Shown: positions 38,631 through 48,176, counted from the stretch's first letter. The stretch is 64,000 nucleotides of DNA from Metabacillus mangrovi (GCF_009711125.1 NZ_WMIB01000001.1:620001-684000); one strand, 5' to 3'. The notes: a model not told the origin generated them from the sequence alone. Numbers and translations are program-made.

Positions 38631-40816
38631 GCCTGCTTCACCTTCTGTTTCGTTACTTCCGGATACTCAATTCTTGAGTGGAAGATCCCTTTCAGGGATT
38701 CGCAAAAAGACTGCGCCACAATATCCAGTTCTTTTAATGTTAAATCACATTCATTCAGCTGTCCATCCTGCAGCCGGTCTGCAATAATTCCCTTCACCAG
38801 TTTTTGAATGCGCTCCGGGGTCGGGCTGGACATGGAACGGACTGCTGCCTCCACACTGTCGGCAATGGAAATAACGGCAATTTCCCTTGTCTGCGGCTTC
38901 GGTCCGGGGTAGCGGAATTCCTCTTCCAGCATTTCATCTCCGCGCTCCTTCGCTTTGTAATAAAAATATTTCAGCAGACTCGTCCCGTGATGCTGCTCTG
39001 CTATATCAACAAATTCCTTTGGCATCTTGTGCTTTCTCAGCATATCCGCCCCGTCAGACGCATGGGCTATTATGACATTTTTGCTCAGCTGCGGAGAGAG
39101 CTTATCATGCGGATTATCCATTTTCATCTGATTTTCAATAAAATATTGAGGTCTCTTTGTTTTGCCAATGTCATGATAATACGCTCCGACCCTGGCAAGC
39201 AGACCGTTGGCGCCAATGGCTTCACAGGCGCTCTCCGACAGATTCGCTACCATTACGCTATGATGATACGTTCCCGGCGTCTCTGTCAGGATTTTCCTGA
39301 GCAGCGGGTGATTCGGATTGGACAGTTCGATCAGCCTCATGGTGGAAAGCAGACCGAACCCTGTCTCGAAGAAAGGCTGGAAGCCCATGGCCAGAACAGA
39401 CGCCGCTATACCCGAAATGGCAGCCATGATGAAATAACTGCCGATTTCCAGATTGGAATAGTTCCCGTTTTGGATCATCAGCAGCGATGTGATCATCAGA
39501 ATGTTGACCAGTGCAACGAAAAGGCCGGCCTGAAGAATCCTGGATCTGAGGTTATGTTTATTGAGAAACAGCACTCCAGCAAGACATCCGGCCAGGTAGT
39601 AGATCCCCATGTTGAAATTGAAGGTGCCCGTTATTCCCTCATTAAATATGATACTGCCGCAGATGGACAGGATAATGCTTGAGAGAATGGCCTGCCTCTC
39701 ACTGATCAGGAGCTTAACAAGCATCGGACCCATCGCTGCCGGAACGATTAGACCGATATAGGCAATATCAAGCTGCTGGAACAAACTAATGCCCTTCATA
39801 AACATCAGGGAGATAAAGAAAACCAGGAAGAATATCAGCAGGTAAAGATTCCTTTTCTCCAGTGACTGCCTCTGGTTTTCAAAATAATAAATCAGGACGG
39901 AAACGGTCAGGAGAACAAAAATGGAGAGACCTAAAAACGGTTTGAACTGCTGGTCGTTATTGATAAGACCCGCAAGCTCAAGCTTATGATACACCTCAGG
40001 GGTGATCGTCTGGCCCTCTGCAACGATGATCTCGCCCTGTTTGATCTGGCTTTCATTCACGCTGTCTGCTGCCTGCTGCCTCTTTTCCCTTGTAGAGGCG
40101 TCATCATAAATATAATTGGGAATGACCGCGTATTTTCCTATGGCAATGGCAGATTGAAGCAGGCTTGATGAAAGCGGGGTATATTGGAGTTCATTCCCGA
40201 TCCTGTCTTTTGCCTCGTTCAGCTGACCGGTGGGAATCTCGTCACTCATCACACTGTTTACAGCCGTCACAACGGATTCCTTTGCCACTTTCAGATCATC
40301 AGAAGCAGCTTCAAGGAGCGGAAGCAGCGTCTCTTTGGGCAGCTTTTGCTCCAGTCCGCCGTCCAGCTTTTCTATGTAAAGCTCATATTTTTCATCTGAA
40401 GTAAGCGGTTTCACTTCTGTGTCCGTGTTCTCAGACGGCTGCCCTTCAGCCGCCCCGTCTTCTGCACCGTTTTCTGTCTCTTCATTGATTTCTATTGCCG
40501 AATTAAAAATAAAGTTAACGATTTCCACCCGGCTTTCGGAGTATTCCTCGACAAGCTTGTACTGATCCGGAACCTGCTGGTAGGCTTCCGTCTTTTTCCG
40601 CTCCGTCTCTTCCATATCCGCTACGGAAATAGGGGAGTAGATGGTTTGTTCGGAAATGTCCAAAAGCTTGATGCTTAGGTTCTGGGGCTTAACGTTACCG
40701 TACAGTGCCGCAAAAAGAATGATCCCGAAAAGGACATATAAAATATAGTGCAGAAAGCGGTATTGATTGATAGTGGCGATTTTCTTGTTAAGGCCTGTCC
40801 GCTTCTTTTTCGTCAT
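38627..40816 (-). CDS. pgpH: 7TM-HD cyclic-di-AMP phosphodiesterase PgpH
   Basis: Membrane receptor and phosphodiesterase of 729 residues, homologous to B. subtilis PgpH (YqfF), which hydrolyses c-di-AMP. One N-terminal anchor is followed by an extracytoplasmic domain of about 250 residues, seven membrane segments (about 280-480) and a C-terminal HD domain with [21 protein letters not shown] and AEQHHGTSL. The extracytoplasmic domain has a Glu-rich insert near residues 110-135. The ATG at 40816 has GGGAGG 8 bases upstream. Confidence 0.95.
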   Translation of the reverse strand: MTKKKRTGLNKKIATINQYRFLHYILYVLFGIILFAALYGNVKPQNLSIKLLDISEQTIYSPISVADMEETERKKTEAYQQVPDQYKLVEEYSESRVEIVNFIFNSAIEINEETENGAEDGAAEGQPSENTDTEVKPLTSDEKYELYIEKLDGGLEQKLPKETLLPLLEAASDDLKVAKESVVTAVNSVMSDEIPTGQLNEAKDRIGNELQYTPLSSSLLQSAIAIGKYAVIPNYIYDDASTREKRQQAADSVNESQIKQGEIIVAEGQTITPEVYHKLELAGLINNDQQFKPFLGLSIFVLLTVSVLIYYFENQRQSLEKRNLYLLIFFLVFFISLMFMKGISLFQQLDIAYIGLIVPAAMGPMLVKLLISERQAILSSIILSICGSIIFNEGITGTFNFNMGIYYLAGCLAGVLFLNKHNLRSRILQAGLFVALVNILMITSLLMIQNGNYSNLEIGSYFIMAAISGIAASVLAMGFQPFFETGFGLLSTMRLIELSNPNHPLLRKILTETPGTYHHSVMVANLSESACEAIGANGLLARVGAYYHDIGKTKRPQYFIENQMKMDNPHDKLSPQLSKNVIIAHASDGADMLRKHKMPKEFVDIAEQHHGTSLLKYFYYKAKERGDEMLEEEFRYPGPKPQTREIAVISIADSVEAAVRSMSSPTPERIQKLVKGIIADRLQDGQLNECDLTLKELDIVAQSFCESLKGIFHSRIEYPEVTKQKVKQA

Positions 40817-40854
40817 TATTGGCACCTCCCGCCGCTGTGCAAAGAGCAGGTATA

Positions 40855-40897
40855 AATTAAAAATAGATAGACAGATGACCCGGAACAGGTCATCTGC
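40855..40897 (-). terminator. Hairpin between phoH and pgpH
   Basis: CAGATGACC/GGTCATCTG stem (40872-40880 with 40888-40896) followed on the minus strand by CTATCTATTTTTAA. It may give partial termination after phoH. Confidence 0.65.
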
Positions 40898-40899
40898 AT

Positions 40900-41862
40900 T
40901 TACTGCCCGCTTTTTTCGAAAGCTTCAATTATTTTTCTGACGAGAGGATGTCTGACAACATCGGTCTGTTCCAATTCAATAACCGCTATGCCCGGTACAC
41001 CTTTCAGCATCTCCCTGCTGATGGCAAGTCCTGATTTAACGCCCTTTGGAAGATCCACTTGTGTAATGTCGCCGGTCACGACCATTTTGGAGCCGAAGCC
41101 CAGCCGGGTCAGAAACATTTTCATCTGTGCATTCGTCGTATTCTGAGATTCATCCAGAATAACGAATGCATCATCCAATGTCCTTCCTCTCATATAAGCG
41201 AGCGGTGCGATTTCGATCGTCCCTCGTTCAATAAGGCGCTCGGTATGCTCGTTGCCCAGAACATCATGCAAGGCATCATATAAAGGTCTCAGGTAAGGAT
41301 CTACTTTTTCTTTTAAATCACCCGGGAGAAAACCGAGGCTTTCTCCTGCTTCCACAGCCGGTCTTGTCAGCACGATCCGTTTGACAGCTCCGCTTTTCAG
41401 AGCATTAACGGCCATTACGACAGCAAGGTAGGTTTTCCCTGTCCCGGCAGGACCTATCCCGAATACCAGGTCCTTCTGTCTGATGGCAGAGATGTAATGC
41501 CTTTGGCCAAGGGTTTTTACCCGGATCGGCTTTCCTTTCGCACTGCGGGCAATTTCCTCGGTAAACAGTGCCTGGAATTCATCCAGCTTCTGCTTGCGGC
41601 CCATGTTTACGGCATAAATTATATCTCGTTCGGCGATTGGGATGCCCTGGCGGATCACACCGAGCAGCGCCTGCAATATATCATCTGTCAGCTGGACGTT
41701 AATGGCTTCACCGGAAACGTACAAGGCTTCGCCTCTCGTTACGATTGTGACGTCCAGTTCATCTTCGAGTCTTTTAAGATGAATATCCTGGTTCCCGAAC
41801 AGCATTAGTGCTTCATTTGGATTTTCAAGTTTTTGATTCATTGACACTAAGTCTTCTGGCAT
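40900..41862 (-). CDS. phoH: PhoH-family ATPase
   Basis: Cytoplasmic ATPase of 320 residues with a PhoH/superfamily 1 helicase-like P-loop domain: Walker A GPAGTGKT at 137-144, the TRPAVEAGE stretch and Walker B FVILDESQNTT. An N-terminal KH-like part covers about 15-80. Its role is not settled; links to RNA metabolism are suggested by its neighbours era and ybeY. GGGAG precedes the ATG; the gap to yqfD is only 3 bp. Confidence 0.94.
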   Translation of the reverse strand: MPEDLVSMNQKLENPNEALMLFGNQDIHLKRLEDELDVTIVTRGEALYVSGEAINVQLTDDILQALLGVIRQGIPIAERDIIYAVNMGRKQKLDEFQALFTEEIARSAKGKPIRVKTLGQRHYISAIRQKDLVFGIGPAGTGKTYLAVVMAVNALKSGAVKRIVLTRPAVEAGESLGFLPGDLKEKVDPYLRPLYDALHDVLGNEHTERLIERGTIEIAPLAYMRGRTLDDAFVILDESQNTTNAQMKMFLTRLGFGSKMVVTGDITQVDLPKGVKSGLAISREMLKGVPGIAVIELEQTDVVRHPLVRKIIEAFEKSGQ

Positions 41863-41865
41863 TCT

Positions 41866-43053
41866 TTAGTCTCCCTGAACGATTGGCGTAGTTTTCACAA
41901 TATCTTCAATTACCTGGTAAAGTATTTTCAATTTTACTTTACCATTCTCATTCCTCACGTGCAAAACTTTTTCGCCGGATATCCGGCCGTCTTCCCCGAT
42001 TTTCCGCAGAAGATCCTGTTTGCCCATCTGAATGCCTGCCTGGACAGCTTCTTTTTGAGTATAGCTTCTTCTTACTTCTTCCTTTTCCCGTTTTGTCTCT
42101 TTTATATACGCAAAAGGGGTTTTCCACCCTAAAAAATGAAGCTCTCTCTTATCCGCTTCTTTCACAAACTCTTCCGGGTCCTTCTGCCTGAATCCCCAAA
42201 CAGGTAATTTCACGCTGCTGATTGAGAGGTAATGTCTTTCAGCCTGATCGCCGCTGTAAACCTGAAAGGTGGAGGCCAGGGGCACTTCTACTTCAGATTC
42301 ATACCACGTTTCACCGAATATTTTTGCTTTTGCAGGAATTGCCTTTGAGTTTTTCTCCGTACCGATTACCCCTGATACGAGCAGCTGGCCTTTTTGCACA
42401 TGATCATGAACGGCCGCAACCGGATTGCCCTGTTCAACATACATCCTGGTGATGACCGCTTTCTTTTTGGCAACAATATTCCGCGGACTCGCATACTCCT
42501 CCTGGTCTGGAATATTCTTTTCCACTACCTTAAGATGATAGGAAGTGCCCTTAAGCTCTACTCCCACCCACGTCAATGCCGGAATCCGCTCAGTGAGCCG
42601 CTTTTGAATACCCGCCGCATCTGCCGTCAGGAATTGAACAGCTCCGGATTTAACGCCGATCTGGTCCAGCTCCTTCACAATCAGATGCTCGGTCTCAGGC
42701 TTTGCGCCCTGTACCTCCACAGACCAGATCATGTTGGAGAGCATAAAGAGCGCAGCCAGAAACAGGAGAATCCCTATGACGAAGCCGCTGTTTTTCAGTG
42801 CACGCTTTGCCCAAAAAGGCATTCCCTTTCTTTGGCTGAATGTGCAGGAACAATCATGATTCCTCCTTACAGCTCTGAATGCCTGTACATCTTTGAGCCG
42901 AATAAAAAAGGAAATCGTATGATCCCCCTCTTTCTTCATATTCCAGAGTGTAATGCCGCTCCTCAGACAATCATTGATCAGCCGTTCATGGCCGGTCCCT
43001 TCGGCTCTTACCTGAACATACCCAATCCACTCATTCACCCAGCCGTTTTTCAT
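41866..43053 (-). CDS. yqfD: Sporulation protein YqfD
   Basis: Membrane protein of 395 residues, homologous to SigmaE-controlled YqfD of B. subtilis. An N-terminal soluble part of about 85 residues (GYVQVRAEGTGHERLINDCL in part) precedes one membrane segment near 92-112 and a large outer domain with GVELKGTSYHLKVVEK and NIVAKKKAVITRMYVEQGNPV (in part). The role in the mother cell is undefined. GGAGCGG precedes the ATG. It follows yqfC by 14 bp. Confidence 0.88.
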   Translation of the reverse strand: MKNGWVNEWIGYVQVRAEGTGHERLINDCLRSGITLWNMKKEGDHTISFFIRLKDVQAFRAVRRNHDCSCTFSQRKGMPFWAKRALKNSGFVIGILLFLAALFMLSNMIWSVEVQGAKPETEHLIVKELDQIGVKSGAVQFLTADAAGIQKRLTERIPALTWVGVELKGTSYHLKVVEKNIPDQEEYASPRNIVAKKKAVITRMYVEQGNPVAAVHDHVQKGQLLVSGVIGTEKNSKAIPAKAKIFGETWYESEVEVPLASTFQVYSGDQAERHYLSISSVKLPVWGFRQKDPEEFVKEADKRELHFLGWKTPFAYIKETKREKEEVRRSYTQKEAVQAGIQMGKQDLLRKIGEDGRISGEKVLHVRNENGKVKLKILYQVIEDIVKTTPIVQGD

Positions 43054-43067
43054 TGAATTCCGCTCCT

Positions 43068-43352
43068 TTACTGCTCAAGGTATTGAACGTGCTCAATTTT
43101 CCCCTCCAGCATGATTTCCTCCGGAAGAATGGTTCTTATAACAAAGGAATGACCTTTTATTAAAAGCTGCCCCTGCTTGAGTAACAGCCGGATTTCCTGA
43201 TCTGAGAACGTAAGCAGCCCCCGGTGATTTTCGATATATATGTGAATCTGGCCAATCATGGTGATCCTCGGCAAGTCCATCATGACATCCTGCGGGAGTT
43301 CAATGGTTTTCGTGACCCAGTTTGTCAATCGGCTGCTCCATTTTTTTGCCAT
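43068..43352 (-). CDS. yqfC: Sporulation protein YqfC (YabP family)
   Basis: Protein of 94 residues from the YabP/YqfC family. The family stretch is LPRITMIGQIHIYIENHRGL, then LLIKGHSFVIRTILPEEIML, giving a short beta-rich fold. It should be transcribed in the mother cell with yqfD. Its ribosome-binding site GGAAGGGGGG lies inside the 3' arm of a terminator-like hairpin, and a SigmaE-like -10 lies in the hairpin centre. Confidence 0.87.
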   Translation of the reverse strand: MAKKWSSRLTNWVTKTIELPQDVMMDLPRITMIGQIHIYIENHRGLLTFSDQEIRLLLKQGQLLIKGHSFVIRTILPEEIMLEGKIEHVQYLEQ

Positions 43353-43400
43353 AAAAAAGAACCCCCCTTCCTCTCATATGTATGAGGGAAGGGCGGTTCT
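43353..43400 (-). terminator. Terminator after yqfB
   Basis: AGAACC-CCCTTCC-CTCAT paired with ATGAG-GGAAGGG-GGTTCT (43358-43377 with 43382-43400), with one mismatch and one bulge, followed on the minus strand by six T that end at the yqfC start codon. Confidence 0.8.
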
Positions 43401-43405
43401 AATAC
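43376..43405 (-). promoter_or_regulatory. Candidate SigmaE promoter of yqfCD
   Basis: On the minus strand GTATT (43401-43405), a 16-bp spacer and CATACATAT (43376-43384). The -10 fits the SigmaE pattern CATACANT; the -35 is weaker. Confidence 0.5.
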
Positions 43406-43412
43406 ATCAATC

Positions 43413-43829
43413 TTACGGCCGGATTCTCCGGTGTCTGGTATGGTGCGGGTTCACCGCTCTCGGTTTGCCGATGATTTCAGACCAGACAATTCCCTGAAGT
43501 GCCTGTTTTTGTCTGGACGTTTTACGGATACCTCCCATATTCTTACGTTCGCCGATTTTTTCAATCTCCGGCTCCTTAATGCCGCTCCTAATCCGGTTTC
43601 CGTACTCCTGCTGAACCCGCTCATAAGCAGACTGCACGGTCTCCTCAGCTTGGCGGACACTTTGCTGCGCTTCTTTTTCCCGCTGCTGCCTGCGTTCCTG
43701 CTTTATCTCCGGATTATCTTCCTTGTTTTTAAAAAGCCGGGAAAAAAACACACTTCCGATCCAAATTAAGACTCCCGACAAGATCGGGTTGCTGATCACT
43801 GCGTCAATTAAAGATTGTAACCCGTCCAT
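43413..43829 (-). CDS. yqfB: YqfB-like small membrane-anchored protein
   Basis: Protein of 138 residues in the position of B. subtilis yqfB, after floA. One membrane segment near residues 7-30 is followed by a charged, coiled-coil region rich in Glu, Gln and Arg (about 37-80). The tail has a basic end RAVNPHHTRHRR. No known domain. AAGGAGG precedes the ATG. It is likely cotranscribed with floA and nfeD. Confidence 0.75.
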   Translation of the reverse strand: MDGLQSLIDAVISNPILSGVLIWIGSVFFSRLFKNKEDNPEIKQERRQQREKEAQQSVRQAEETVQSAYERVQQEYGNRIRSGIKEPEIEKIGERKNMGGIRKTSRQKQALQGIVWSEIIGKPRAVNPHHTRHRRIRP

Positions 43830-43841
43830 CGCCGAACCTCC

Positions 43842-44831
43842 TTACTTTCCGTTCCGGTCTTCCTGATCAGATGACTTTCCAAGAAATTCTCTCATGTCTG
43901 TATCGGCAGAAAGGTTTTGGATGTTCAAATAGTCCATTACTCCAATGTTGCCGCTTTTCAGAGCGTCCGCCATGGCAAGCGGGACTGTCGCTTCCGCTTC
44001 CACTACCTTTGCCCGCATTTCTTCGACTTTTGCGCGCATTTCCTGTTCCTGCGCTACCGCCATTGCTCTTCTTTCTTCTGCCTTCGCCTGAGCGATATTT
44101 TTATCGGCCTCGGCCTGGTCGGTCTGAAGAATGGCCCCGATGTTTTTGCCGATGTCAACATCCGCAATATCGATCGAGAGAATTTCGAAGGCAGTACCGG
44201 AATCGAGCCCTTTATTTAACACGGTTTGTGAAATCATATCCGGATTTTCAAGTACCTTCTTATGGTTATCGGAGCTACCGATGGTCGAAACGATCCCTTC
44301 TCCGACCCTTGCAATAATCGTCTCTTCTCCTGCTCCCCCGACGAGCCGCTCGATATTGGCCCGAACGGTAATTCTGGCTTTCGCTTTCACTTCAATCCCG
44401 TCCATTGCCACCCCGGCAATAAACGGGGTTTCGATCACCTTCGGGTTAACACTCATCTGTACAGCTTCCAGAACGTCGCGTCCTGCCAGATCAATGGCCG
44501 CACATCGCTCAAAGCTCAGCTCAATATTGGCCCGCTCTGCGGCGATCAAGGCGTTGACAACACGGTCAACATTTCCGCCTGCAAGATAATGGCTTTCCAG
44601 CTGGTTTGTGGTCAGCCCGAGGCCCGCCTTATGAGCTTTGATCTGAGGGTTGATGACCCTGCTCGGTGTAACCCTTCTCAGCCTCATTCCCACAAGGGTA
44701 AAAATACTGACCTTTACCCCTGCAGCAAGTGCGGAAATCCACAGCATAACAGGTACAAAAGTAAAAAATACAGCCAAAACGATAATTCCTGCAGCAACTA
44801 AGCCTAGTGTAAATAAAGTGGACGGATCCAT
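43842..44831 (-). CDS. floA: Flotillin-like protein FloA
   Basis: Membrane-microdomain scaffold of 329 residues (YqfA in B. subtilis). A hydrophobic N-terminal hairpin (about 5-45) is followed by an SPFH/prohibitin-type domain with [25 protein letters not shown] in part, and a helical Glu/Ala-rich region ([21 protein letters not shown] in part) that oligomerises. The end is [22 protein letters not shown] precedes the ATG. It follows nfeD by 12 bp. Confidence 0.95.
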   Translation of the reverse strand: MDPSTLFTLGLVAAGIIVLAVFFTFVPVMLWISALAAGVKVSIFTLVGMRLRRVTPSRVINPQIKAHKAGLGLTTNQLESHYLAGGNVDRVVNALIAAERANIELSFERCAAIDLAGRDVLEAVQMSVNPKVIETPFIAGVAMDGIEVKAKARITVRANIERLVGGAGEETIIARVGEGIVSTIGSSDNHKKVLENPDMISQTVLNKGLDSGTAFEILSIDIADVDIGKNIGAILQTDQAEADKNIAQAKAEERRAMAVAQEQEMRAKVEEMRAKVVEAEATVPLAMADALKSGNIGVMDYLNIQNLSADTDMREFLGKSSDQEDRNGK

Positions 44832-44843
44832 GTTCTTCCTCCT

Positions 44844-46160
44844 TTAAGCTTCAACTTCTCTTACAACAACCCTCATACCTTCTGTTTTAACGACTCTTAC
44901 CGTTTTCCCTTTGTCAGTATATGTTCCTTCTGAAACCGCATCGATGCGTTCATCATCGATCAGCACAGTTCCGGATGGCCTTAAGGATGTCAGGCACACG
45001 CCGGTCTTTCCAAGCAACTCCGACCGGGCGCGGTTTGAAATATAGCCGCTTTTCGTATCAGTAGAATCGGTCAGTATAAACCTTTTTAGAAATTTCATTT
45101 TTTTACCAAGCACCCTTGTCATCAGAATAGAAGCAATGGCACAGGCGGCAAGCGCTATGCCGATGGATGCGGCCATCCATCCAGGATGCGCGGCAGAGAT
45201 ATAAAAGCTCCAGCCAATTGCTCCCGCACCAGCAAGACCCAAGATCCCTCCAGGGAGAAATAGTTCCAGAATGAGCAGGAAAATCCCGGCCAGGAAAAAG
45301 AGCACCGCGTCCATTCCTGCGAGTCCCGCAGCGATATGTCCAAAGAAAAACAGAAACAATGCGGTTAATCCGATAAAACCGAATACACCAAAACCAGGGG
45401 TATACATCTCAAGAAGGAGCCCAAGACAGGCAAGCGTCAGTAAAATAGGAATAACTGCTGGATGAGTTAAAAAGCGGGCAGCATGATCGGCAAATCCCAT
45501 TTCTGCAGTCCTTGTTTGCTCTTTGGAAATCTCCAGTGACTGCAGGAGTCCATCCAGGGAGTCTGCCTTTCCTTCGGCATACCCTGCTTCAATAGCCTGG
45601 TTCCCTGTAAAGGTCAGAAGCTTCCCTTTTTCTGCATTCCATTCCGGCAAATCAACACTGTCATCCGCCATCGCGAGCGCATATTTCGGATCACGGCCGC
45701 TGCTCTCGGCCGTTTCTTTCAGTTCGGCCAGCCAGAAGGATTGCGTCTTTTTATCCGCATCGCTCCCATTGCTGCGTATGACAGCAGCTGCCCCGATCTT
45801 CGAGCTTTCTTTTACATAGATTTCATCGGTGCTTAAGGCAATGTAAGCCCCCGCTGACAAAGCCCTGGGGTTAATATAGGATAATGAAGGAATGCCTGTT
45901 TCTTTTAACTTTCCGGATATATCCATCGCCGCATCAAGTGCGCCTCCCGGTGTATCAATGTCGAGGATGATCCGGGATGCCCGATCTGCTTCAGCCTGTT
46001 CGATCGAACGTTCGATAAATCCGGCCATTACACCATCAATTTGAGACCTGACGGGTATAATGACTGCTTTTTTTTCTGCAGCTGCATTGGTTTCCACAGG
46101 GAATACAGCCGATACGGCTGCTGCTGCAAAAAGAAAAACGGCTATGGCTGCCCTTTTAAT
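44844..46160 (-). CDS. nfeD: NfeD-family membrane protease YqeZ, probable ATT start
   Basis: Membrane protein of 438 residues, one more than B. subtilis YqeZ. An N-terminal signal peptide (KRAAIAVFLFAAAAVSA) precedes a ClpP-class serine protease domain with DTPGGALDAAM, LSAGAYIALSTDEIYV (nucleophile Ser) and KIGAA (Lys). Four to five membrane segments follow (about 235-345), then a cytoplasmic OB-fold with GKTGVCLTSLRPSG and VVREVEA. No ATG, GTG or TTG stands in frame ahead of the signal peptide. The only codon in the right place is ATT at 46158-46160, with AAGGAGG 8 bases upstream. The next usable codon, GTG at 46095-46097, would remove the signal. Alternatively one base is missing from a short A-run. 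The gene heads nfeD-floA-yqfB behind a SigmaW-like promoter. Confidence 0.9.
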   Translation of the reverse strand: MKRAAIAVFLFAAAAVSAVFPVETNAAAEKKAVIIPVRSQIDGVMAGFIERSIEQAEADRASRIILDIDTPGGALDAAMDISGKLKETGIPSLSYINPRALSAGAYIALSTDEIYVKESSKIGAAAVIRSNGSDADKKTQSFWLAELKETAESSGRDPKYALAMADDSVDLPEWNAEKGKLLTFTGNQAIEAGYAEGKADSLDGLLQSLEISKEQTRTAEMGFADHAARFLTHPAVIPILLTLACLGLLLEMYTPGFGVFGFIGLTALFLFFFGHIAAGLAGMDAVLFFLAGIFLLILELFLPGGILGLAGAGAIGWSFYISAAHPGWMAASIGIALAACAIASILMTRVLGKKMKFLKRFILTDSTDTKSGYISNRARSELLGKTGVCLTSLRPSGTVLIDDERIDAVSEGTYTDKGKTVRVVKTEGMRVVVREVEA

Positions 46161-46196
46161 TTCAACCCCCTCCTTAACGTTCCCGCCATTAAGTAC

Positions 46197-46222
46197 TACG
46201 TTTCAGTTTAGAAAAAGATTCA
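46197..46222 (-). promoter_or_regulatory. Candidate SigmaW promoter of nfeD-floA-yqfB
   Basis: On the minus strand TGAATC (46217-46222), exactly 16 bp and CGTA (46197-46200). The consensus is TGAAAC-N16-CGTA, so there is one mismatch. The B. subtilis yqeZ-yqfA-yqfB operon is SigmaW-controlled. Confidence 0.78.
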
Positions 46223-46360
46223 AAATTCTATTCATTAATTTGCAAAGAACTGGAATGCGGGCAAATTATTCCTTGTGGAGGAGCAGTAGTTTTTTGCTTT
46301 GCTGATTACGGTTTTTCAGATTCATGTTTTGAGATTGGGAGCTGCCGGGGCAGGCGAGAG

Positions 46361-47611
46361 GAAATATCGGCATCTGAGGCCGAACGGGGCCAATTTCTGC
46401 GATTTGAGCAGAAATAGCGGCTCTGGAGACCGGTTTGGACTTTTTCGGTCTCCACGGCCCTTATTTTGCCCTAAATCAGTGTTTCGGGGAGGTTTCGGTC
46501 TGGTGGGACGTTATTTTCCGAAATCAGGCCTTCATTAGGGCTATTTTTTAGAAATAGCTGCATCTGAGACCGAACGGGGCCTATTTCTGCGATTTTTGAG
46601 GAAATAGCGGCTCTGGAGACCGGTTTGGTGCTTTTCCGGTCTCCACGGCCCTTATTTTGCCTTAAAGCAGCGTTTTGGGGAGGTTTCGGTCTGGTGGGAC
46701 GTTATTTTCAAAAATCCGGCCTTCATTAGGGCTATTTTTTAGAAATAGCTGCATCTGAGACCGAACGGGGCCAATTTCTGCGATTTTTGAGGAAATAGCG
46801 GCTCTGGAGACCGGTTTGGTGCTTTTCCGGTCTCTACGGCCCTTATTTTGCCTTAAAGCAGCGTTTTGGGGAGGTTTCGGTCTGGTGGGACGTTATTTTC
46901 CGAAATCAGGCCTTCATTAGGGCTATTTTTTAGAAATAGCTGCATCTGAGACCGAACGGGGCCAATTTCTGCGATTTTCTGAGGAAATAGCGGCTCTGGA
47001 GACCGGTTTGGCACTTTTCCGGTCTCCACGGCCCTTATTTTGCCTTAAAGCAGCTTTTTGGGGAGGTTTCGGTCTGGAGGGACGTTATTTTTCGAAAACT
47101 GGCCTTATAGCGGGCCATTTCTCACAAATAGCTGCATTTGAGACCGTTCGAAGCCGATTTCTGCGATTTTTGAGGAAAAAGCGGCTCTGGAGACCGGTTT
47201 GGTGCTTTTCCGGTCTCCACGGCCCTTATTTTGCCTTAAAGCAGCGTTTTGGGGAGGTTTCGGTCTGGAGGGACGTTATTTTTCGAAAACTGGCCTTCAT
47301 TAGGGCTATTTTATAGAAATAGCTGCATCTGAGACCGAAAGGCTCCAATTTCTGCGATTTTTGAGGAAATAGCGGCTCTGGAGACCGGTTTGGCACTTTT
47401 TCGGTCTCCACGGCCCTTATTTTGCCCTAAATCAGTGTTTCGGGGAAGTTTCGGTCTGGTGGGACGTTATTTTCCGAAATCCGGCCTCCTAGCGGGCCTT
47501 TTCTTACAAATAGCTGCATCTGAGACCGAAAGGCTCCAATTTCTGCGATTTTTGAGGAAATAGCGGCTCTGGAGACCGGTTTGGTGCTTTTCCGGTCTCC
47601 ACGGCCCTTAT
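46361..47611. repeat. Tandem array of a 191-bp repeat, six full copies and one partial
   Basis: The anchor GCATCTGAGACCG (with small variants) recurs at 46370, 46560, 46751, 46942, 47133, 47324 and 47515, so the period is 190-191 bp. The last copy stops at CCCTTAT (47611). Each monomer holds a perfect hairpin GGAGACCGG/CCGGTCTCC with a 12-nt loop, a second one GCTATTT/AAATAGC in most copies, and an inverted CGGTCT near the end. Because 191 is not a multiple of 3, no frame stays open across copies and I see no coding potential. The array lies between the yqeY terminator and the SigmaW promoter of nfeD. Confidence 0.93.
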
Positions 47612-47672
47612 CATTTAGCCATCGCACCACACTGGTCCTGCTGCAGCTTCAAACGGCAGCCGTCTTGCAAAT

Positions 47673-47704
47673 AAAAAACACTCTGTCCGGGGACAGAGTG
47701 TTTT
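47673..47704 (-). terminator. Terminator after yqeY
   Basis: AAAACACTCTGTCC/GGACAGAGTGTTTT stem followed on the minus strand by TTTTTTATTTG. Confidence 0.9.
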
Positions 47705-47711
47705 GCTGATT

Positions 47712-48161
47712 TTATTTAGACAGCTGCTGCTGTACAAGCTTGTTGACAAGGGAACCGTCTGCTTTGCCTTTTACCTTTGGCATGATCGCAGCCATTACCT
47801 TGCCCATTTCAGCTTTGGAAGAGGCCCCGGTTTCATCTATCGCATGATTGATGATGGCGAGCAGTTCTTCCTCTGCGAGCTGTTCAGGCATGTAATCATT
47901 CACTATCTTAATTTCAGCTTCAAGTTTATCTACCAAATCAGAACGATCAGCGTTTTTGAATTCCTGGAGGGAGTCCTTGCGTTGTTTAAGTTCACGAGAC
48001 AGGATGGTAAGTTCCTCGTCTTCAGACAGTTCGGATTTATTGAGCTTGATCGCTTCATTTTGCATAGAAGCCTTCATCATTCGTATAACCGTGAGCCTGT
48101 CTTTGTCTTTGTTCCTCATCGCTTGCTTCATGTCCTGATTTAAACGATCAAGAAGACTCAT
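47712..48161 (-). CDS. yqeY: GatB/YqeY domain protein
   Basis: Soluble helical protein of 149 residues, YqeY family, related to the tRNA-binding tail domain of GatB. Family stretches are [19 protein letters not shown] (in part), LDEF-like [29 protein letters not shown] and [18 protein letters not shown] (in part). The role is not settled. GAGGG lies 8 bases before the ATG. It starts 15 bp after rpsU. Confidence 0.94.
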   Translation of the reverse strand: MSLLDRLNQDMKQAMRNKDKDRLTVIRMMKASMQNEAIKLNKSELSEDEELTILSRELKQRKDSLQEFKNADRSDLVDKLEAEIKIVNDYMPEQLAEEELLAIINHAIDETGASSKAEMGKVMAAIMPKVKGKADGSLVNKLVQQQLSK

Positions 48162-48176
48162 GCATTACACCCTCTT

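Noticed and set aside
47008-47316. Open frame of 102 residues within the tandem array, with repeated FGEVSVWRDVIF-like and related stretches
   Set aside because: The 191-bp period shifts frame in every copy, no ribosome-binding site is present, and the frame stops at once outside two copies.
46361-47611. Possible CRISPR array
   Set aside because: The repeats are directly adjacent with no unique spacers, the unit is far longer than a CRISPR repeat, and no cas gene is near.
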